The notes under the pieces were generated by a model that saw only the letters and a program-made list of their open reading frames with translations, ran no database searches and was not told the DNA's origin. Positions 5,994 through 10,086 of a DNA stretch of 10,086 nt are shown here, in pieces. The DNA comes from Bacteroidota bacterium (GTDB lineage: Bacteria > Bacteroidota > Ignavibacteria > SZUA-365 > JAADGX01): positions 1-10,086 of the forward strand of contig JAJRXL010000370.1 in the NCBI GenBank assembly GCA_024276335.1. Direction: 5' to 3'. The translations under genes and the position numbers were made by a program. Each line of letters opens with the position of its first letter. The stretch's first letter is position 1.

Positions 5994-7499
5994 TCAGCGC
6001 AGGAAAAGAGTAACGGAATTCTTCGCCCATTCAAGAATAGGTCCGAAATACAAGCCGAACACGATTGTCGGCACCGCGAAGATAAGCGAGCCCGCTATTG
6101 TTCTGCTTCCGAAAAGAATGGGCTGGGCTTTTTCTTCGTCTCCCTGGCGGAGATACATGTTCCGGAAAACACGGGCATAGTAATACAATGAAATCACGCT
6201 GTTGATCACGCCGATAATCGCCAGCCAGACGAAACCCGGTTTGCTCAGAACAGCGGCGAAAATCCATAATTTCCCGATGAACCCCGCCGTCGGTGGCAAG
6301 CCGGTCAAGGAAACCAGAAAAATCGCCATCGCGCCAGCCACCCAGGGAGCGCGATATGCCAGTCCCCGGTAATCGTCGATGTCCTCGGAACCTGTTTTCT
6401 GCGCGACAACCATAACGACATAAAACGCGCCGAGGTTCATGATGAGATACATAACGAAATACACCATTATGGCAGCAATACCGTTATCCGTGGCCACAAC
6501 CAATCCCATCAGCATATACCCCGCATGCGCAATACTGGAATACGCCAACATGCGCTTCAGATTATCCTGCCACAACGCCACGAGGTTGCCCAACGTCATG
6601 GTCAGAACCGATATGACGGCTATGATCAACTCCCAGTTCATCCCTGCAAGTACTTCCCAGGCGCCGTCTGCAGAAACAGTGTTTAGAAACGCCACTTTGA
6701 AGAACCTGATCATAATTGCAAATCCGGCGGCTTTCGATGCCACGGAAAGGTATGCCGTGATCGTAATCGGGGCTCCTTCGTACACGTCCGGCGTCCAGTA
6801 ATGAAACGGTACCGCGGAGATTTTGTAGCCGAATCCGCCGATGATGAGAATCACGGCGGCGACCAACGTCGCAAAAGCCCATGATCCCGGCATGACCGCG
6901 CCGGTCGCCAGGACATCTCGCATGCTGTAAATATCGAGGGCCCCGGTTAAGCCGTAGATCAGCGATATGCCGTACAACATGAGGCCGGAAGACACCGCGC
7001 CAAAAATAACGTACTTGAGTGCAGCCTCGTTCGAGCGTTCCACGTTCCGCAAGTACCCGGAGAGAACGTAGGACGACAAGCTCACCAATTCGATAGACAA
7101 GTACATCATCAATAGGTTGGAAGCGCCTGCCATGAGAAACATCCCCAGGGTCATGGAGGTGAGAAACGCGAAGTACTCCCCGGCGTGCTCGGCGTTGTTG
7201 CGAATTTCCTCGGACTGGAGGGAAAAGCCCAGCACGAGGATACCGCTGATGATGATGAGATACTTGAAGAATACTGCAAACGGATCCACTGCCAGCATCA
7301 CCCCGAAAACGGAAGCGTCGCTTCCACCCTGTGTCCCCAGTAACAGGAAAGCAAGCAGGAATCCCGCCAGGGCAACGTATCCGGAATGCATCGGCGCCTT
7401 CCTGAGAGCAAACTGGGAGAACAGCGTGAGGATAAACGTCACGGTGAGGGTGAGTTCTGGCCACAGGAGCGACAGACTGCTTTGAATGATTTCGTTCAT
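5994..7499 (-). CDS. nuoN: NADH-quinone oxidoreductase subunit N
   Basis: Third antiporter-like subunit of complex I, placed in the membrane arm next to the quinone-module side; 501 residues, compared with 485 in E. coli. The sequence is almost entirely transmembrane helices. Diagnostic parts are LSIELVSLSSYVL (E137), NEAALKYVIFGAVSSG (K162), GFGYKISAVPFHYWTPDVYEGAP (K226), SVASKAAGF (K256), DNLKRMLAYSSIAHAGY (K315) and GLPPTAGFIGKLWIF (K410), which together cover the expected proton-path lysines. The ATG at 7499 gives a normal N-terminus, although its Shine-Dalgarno is weak (only an AGAG-like stretch). Translation may depend on ribosomes coming from nuoM 47 bp upstream. It appears to be the last gene of the complex I operon, because a terminator-like hairpin lies about 70 nt past its TGA and the next genes have a different function. 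Confidence 0.97.
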   Translation of the reverse strand: MNEIIQSSLSLLWPELTLTVTFILTLFSQFALRKAPMHSGYVALAGFLLAFLLLGTQGGSDASVFGVMLAVDPFAVFFKYLIIISGILVLGFSLQSEEIRNNAEHAGEYFAFLTSMTLGMFLMAGASNLLMMYLSIELVSLSSYVLSGYLRNVERSNEAALKYVIFGAVSSGLMLYGISLIYGLTGALDIYSMRDVLATGAVMPGSWAFATLVAAVILIIGGFGYKISAVPFHYWTPDVYEGAPITITAYLSVASKAAGFAIMIRFFKVAFLNTVSADGAWEVLAGMNWELIIAVISVLTMTLGNLVALWQDNLKRMLAYSSIAHAGYMLMGLVVATDNGIAAIMVYFVMYLIMNLGAFYVVMVVAQKTGSEDIDDYRGLAYRAPWVAGAMAIFLVSLTGLPPTAGFIGKLWIFAAVLSKPGFVWLAIIGVINSVISLYYYARVFRNMYLRQGDEEKAQPILFGSRTIAGSLIFAVPTIVFGLYFGPILEWAKNSVTLFLR

Positions 7500-7546
7500 A
7501 TAATGCTCTATACTATTCGGTTTGCCGACTTATCACGAACCAGGCA

Positions 7547-9121
7547 TCACATCAGCCCGGCGACCCGAGCGCTGGAGGTAACAACCTCTACCAGGTGGTT
7601 CATGGAGTTCGAGAACCAATTGAAGGCGATCCCCGGCTGTACGCCGAGTATGACCACCACTACCGCTAACGGAGCCAGGGATAAAATCTCCCGGACACTG
7701 ATATCTTTCAATCCTTCCCAACGCTCAGGCAACGTGCCCATGAACACACGCTGAAACGCCCACAGCATGTATCCCGCGCCCAAAACGATGCCCAGCGTTG
7801 AAAGAGACGCCCAGAAAATGTTGGTATGGAAGGCACCCAGGAAGCAAAACGCTTCGCTCACAAAACCGCTCAGCCCCGGCAATCCGATGGCCGCAAAAAA
7901 TGCAATCACGGTAAAGAAGCTGTATACCGGCATCTTGTTATAAATACCGCCGAAATCACTCATCTTTCGCGTATGTGCGCGGTCGTACAAAACACCCACC
8001 AGGATAAAGAGCATGGCCGTGATAGTACCGTGGTTGAACATCTGGAATATCGCTCCGTTCATTACCTGGGGATTCAAGGCAGCCAATCCGATCATCACGT
8101 ATCCCATGTGGCTGATGGACGAGTACGCAATCATTTTCTTGAAATCCGTCTGTGCCATCGCCACCAGCGCCCCATAGACGATATTGATGAATCCAAGAAT
8201 GATAATGGGAAGCTGGAAATACAACATGGAATCAGGAAACATGGGCAAACTGATCCGCATCAGCCCGTACGTTCCCATCTTCAACAGGACGCCGGCCAGG
8301 ATCACGGAAATCGCCGTCGGAGCCTCCACGTGCGCATCGGGCAACCACGTGTGGAAGGGGAAAATCGGCACCTTAATGGCAAACCCGATGAACAATGCAA
8401 TAAAGGCCAGATGTCGCGCCGTTGTCGCGATTCCCCCAAAGATCGAATCCGAGGCCACGTTTGCCGGATCCATCATGGCGATCATGTTGAACGTGTGCAA
8501 GCCCGTGTTGGGATCGGTCGTGCTGAAGTACAAGCCGATCATGACGAGAAGAATGAATACTGAACCAAGCAACGTGTATATAAAGAACTTGATTGCAGCG
8601 TATTCTCGTCTCGGTCCGCCCCAGATCCCGATCAGGAAATACATGGGCAGGAGCATCAATTCCCAGAAAATATAGAAGAGGAAGAAATCCAGCGAACAGA
8701 AAACCCCGATCATGGCGGTATCGAGAAGGAGAAACATCGCAAAGTAGCCTTTCAGGTTCTTCTTCACACTGAAAGAGGCCAGCGAGGCCACGACTACGAT
8801 CAACGTGGTCAGGAGAACCATGGGCATGGATAAGCCGTCCACTCCCATAAAGTACTCGATCCGTATCTCGCCAAACCAAGGTGTTTCCGGGATCGTAATC
8901 CATTTCAGTCGTTCCACGAATTGCATTCCGGATTCCGCGTTGATCCCTGCCAACGACGGGTCGAATCCTGCCCAAAGGATAATGGCAAAGATGAACTGCA
9001 CCAGGGTGACAGCCACCGCCACTCCCCGGATGTTTCGATGATTCTCCTTGGGAAGTAACAGGATAACCAACAATCCCAGGACGGGCAGGAACGTAATAAA
9101 GGACAGTATGGGGAAATCCAT
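7547..9121 (-). CDS. nuoM: NADH-quinone oxidoreductase subunit M
   Basis: Second antiporter-like proton-pumping subunit of the complex I membrane arm; 524 residues, close to the usual ~500. About 14 hydrophobic helices are predicted by eye. Key family residues are visible: the channel Glu in FYIFWELMLLPMY (E154), the channel Lys in GFAIKVPIFPFHTWLPDAH (K250), K281 in GVLLKMGTYG, the FKKMIAYSSISHMGY segment (K328/K329, H338), and the late Glu in GFVSEAFCF (E423), matching the position of the functional Glu in E. coli NuoM. The ATG at 9121 is preceded by a strong Shine-Dalgarno (GGGAG, 5 nt before the start), so the start is well supported. It lies between nuoL (61 bp) and nuoN (47 bp) in the standard L-M-N order and is very probably cotranscribed with them. 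Confidence 0.97.
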   Translation of the reverse strand: MDFPILSFITFLPVLGLLVILLLPKENHRNIRGVAVAVTLVQFIFAIILWAGFDPSLAGINAESGMQFVERLKWITIPETPWFGEIRIEYFMGVDGLSMPMVLLTTLIVVVASLASFSVKKNLKGYFAMFLLLDTAMIGVFCSLDFFLFYIFWELMLLPMYFLIGIWGGPRREYAAIKFFIYTLLGSVFILLVMIGLYFSTTDPNTGLHTFNMIAMMDPANVASDSIFGGIATTARHLAFIALFIGFAIKVPIFPFHTWLPDAHVEAPTAISVILAGVLLKMGTYGLMRISLPMFPDSMLYFQLPIIILGFINIVYGALVAMAQTDFKKMIAYSSISHMGYVMIGLAALNPQVMNGAIFQMFNHGTITAMLFILVGVLYDRAHTRKMSDFGGIYNKMPVYSFFTVIAFFAAIGLPGLSGFVSEAFCFLGAFHTNIFWASLSTLGIVLGAGYMLWAFQRVFMGTLPERWEGLKDISVREILSLAPLAVVVVILGVQPGIAFNWFSNSMNHLVEVVTSSARVAGLM

Positions 9122-9182
9122 CAGTTCTCCCTTACAATTTTCTTCTGATTAATCGTTTTATAATGTTTCATTTGAATAGTCA

Positions 9183-10086
9183 TCAATAAAAGGCGTAGAA
9201 CAGTATCACGACGCCCAGCAAGGCGAAAGCCACGTACGTCTGGATCCTTCCGGTCTGGAACTTTCGCACAACCAGCCCGGCAAAGCCGGCAAAATACGCG
9301 CTGAAATTCACCAAACCATCGACGATGTACTTATCGATCCACCCGCTGATTCGTGAGACGATCACGGTCACGCTCGCCGCGCCGTTTACCGCGCCGTCCA
9401 CGACCCTTCCATCGAACCAATTCAATACCCGGGTCAACAACAGTATCCCGGGTACGACTATCCACTTCTCGTACAATTCATCGAAATACCACTTGTTCAA
9501 CAGGAACCTGTGCACGGTCGCGTAACGCCGCTCCAGGGCGTCGACATCGACGACCTTCCTTGAATAGAAGAGAAACGCTACCAGGATACCGGACAAGGCC
9601 AGAAACAGCGAGACGAACATTCCTGCCGTATGGACTTCGTGCACGGTATGCTCGAGCAGTTCCTGCATTTCCATGCCCATCGCTCCCGCCACGGCAACAC
9701 CCTCCTCTACGGCGTGGCCCGCCGCCGCTCCGAATACATACCAATGATCACCGACAACGGTCGCCGGCGTCTGTACGACCTGCATGAACCATCCGCTGGA
9801 AGGCGCGAAGGGGTTCCACGAGAAGAAAACCCAAGTGGAAAGGGCGGCGAGGATGACCAGGGGAAGCTTCATGTTCCAGCCGGATTCCTTGATATGCTCG
9901 AAGATGTCGCTCCGCTTGGGACTGCCGGTAAACGTGAGAAATACTAATCGGAACATGTAAAATGCGGTAAGGGCCGCAACGCCATATCCGATATATGGAA
10001 ACAAGACGGCAAGACCGCCTTTTAAGCTTCCAAACGCCCACGCGGAAGCGAGTATCTCGTCTTTACTCAAAAACCCGGAAAAGAAC
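9183..10086 (-). CDS. nuoL: NADH-quinone oxidoreductase subunit L, C-terminal part (5' end outside window)
   Basis: This is the C-terminal ~301 codons of the largest antiporter-like membrane subunit of complex I, which couples NADH:quinone electron transfer to proton pumping. The reading frame stays open to the window edge, where it reads FFSGFLSKDEIL. This matches the highly conserved NuoL motif around the channel lysine (GFFSKDEIL in many homologues), so the true start lies beyond 10086; the TTG at 10070 is an internal Leu codon. Further hydrophobic segments follow. The C-terminal portion carries the family signature NKWYFDELYE, the IDG/VNG-like pattern (VVDGAVNGAA) and RKFQTGRIQTY before a last helix ending in FYAFY. 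The gene ends in a TGA followed directly by a second in-frame TGA. nuoM starts 61 bp downstream. E. coli NuoL has about 613 residues, so roughly half is present. The identification is secure; nothing looks damaged. Confidence 0.97.
   Translation of the reverse strand, partial: FFSGFLSKDEILASAWAFGSLKGGLAVLFPYIGYGVAALTAFYMFRLVFLTFTGSPKRSDIFEHIKESGWNMKLPLVILAALSTWVFFSWNPFAPSSGWFMQVVQTPATVVGDHWYVFGAAAGHAVEEGVAVAGAMGMEMQELLEHTVHEVHTAGMFVSLFLALSGILVAFLFYSRKVVDVDALERRYATVHRFLLNKWYFDELYEKWIVVPGILLLTRVLNWFDGRVVDGAVNGAASVTVIVSRISGWIDKYIVDGLVNFSAYFAGFAGLVVRKFQTGRIQTYVAFALLGVVILFYAFY

Noticed and set aside
6562..7464. 300-codon open frame on the minus strand overlapping nuoN in another frame
   Set aside because: Composition rich in Arg and His without membrane helices or motifs; nuoN accounts for the region with all family residues intact.
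7826..8563. Open frame of 245 codons on the plus strand opposite nuoM
   Set aside because: Very rich in His, Arg, Gln and Asp, as expected from the reverse of membrane-helix codons; nuoM on the other strand is fully conserved.
1..10086. Search for CRISPR arrays, insertion sequences, integrase sites, tRNA or rRNA genes
   Set aside because: No regularly spaced identical repeats, transposase frames, terminal inverted repeats or RNA-gene-like sequences were seen; coding genes fill nearly the whole window.

Overview
All six genes in this window lie on the minus strand, so the layout is read from high to low coordinates. The first block (10086 to 5994) is the distal end of a respiratory complex I operon: the C-terminal half of nuoL, cut by the window edge, then complete nuoM and nuoN. 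These are the three antiporter-like membrane subunits, and all keep the expected Lys/Glu proton-channel residues. A stem-loop followed by a T-rich run at 5925-5892 looks like the intrinsic terminator of this operon.

An AT-rich gap (5703-5891) leads into the second block, three genes for membrane-anchored multihaem cytochromes. The first (3027-5702) is one 891-residue polypeptide: signal peptide, periplasmic domain with 19 c-haem sites (18 CxxCH and one CX4CH), an anchor helix, then a four-helix cytochrome b561-type domain with conserved His pairs. The second (872-2986) has a signal sequence, 19 CxxCH sites and an anchor helix, but no b domain. The third (40-891) overlaps the second by 20 bp and is the missing b domain as a separate protein. 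Genes two and three together therefore equal gene one in architecture: a fused and a split version of the same machine, side by side. If all sites are loaded, the locus encodes 38 c-haems and probably four b-haems.

The second gene carries a clear internal duplication. Haems 1-8 and 9-16 form two modules with a near-constant offset of 243 residues, followed by three more haems.

Working model (inference): complex I and other dehydrogenases feed a membrane quinone pool, and the cytochrome b parts exchange electrons between that pool and long periplasmic haem wires. The closest named analogue by architecture is CbcL of Geobacter, a fused multihaem-c/dihaem-b inner-membrane quinol oxidoreductase, though the haem number here is about twice as large. 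No outer-membrane porin, extracellular cytochrome, catalytic reductase or assembly gene is in the window, so the terminal acceptor and the direction of flow are not shown.

The host is a Gram-negative-type bacterium with an anaerobic or versatile respiratory chain and roughly balanced base composition. The gene content would fit lineages such as Ignavibacteriota, Calditrichota, Bacteroidota relatives or other multihaem-rich phyla, but nothing here fixes the taxonomy.
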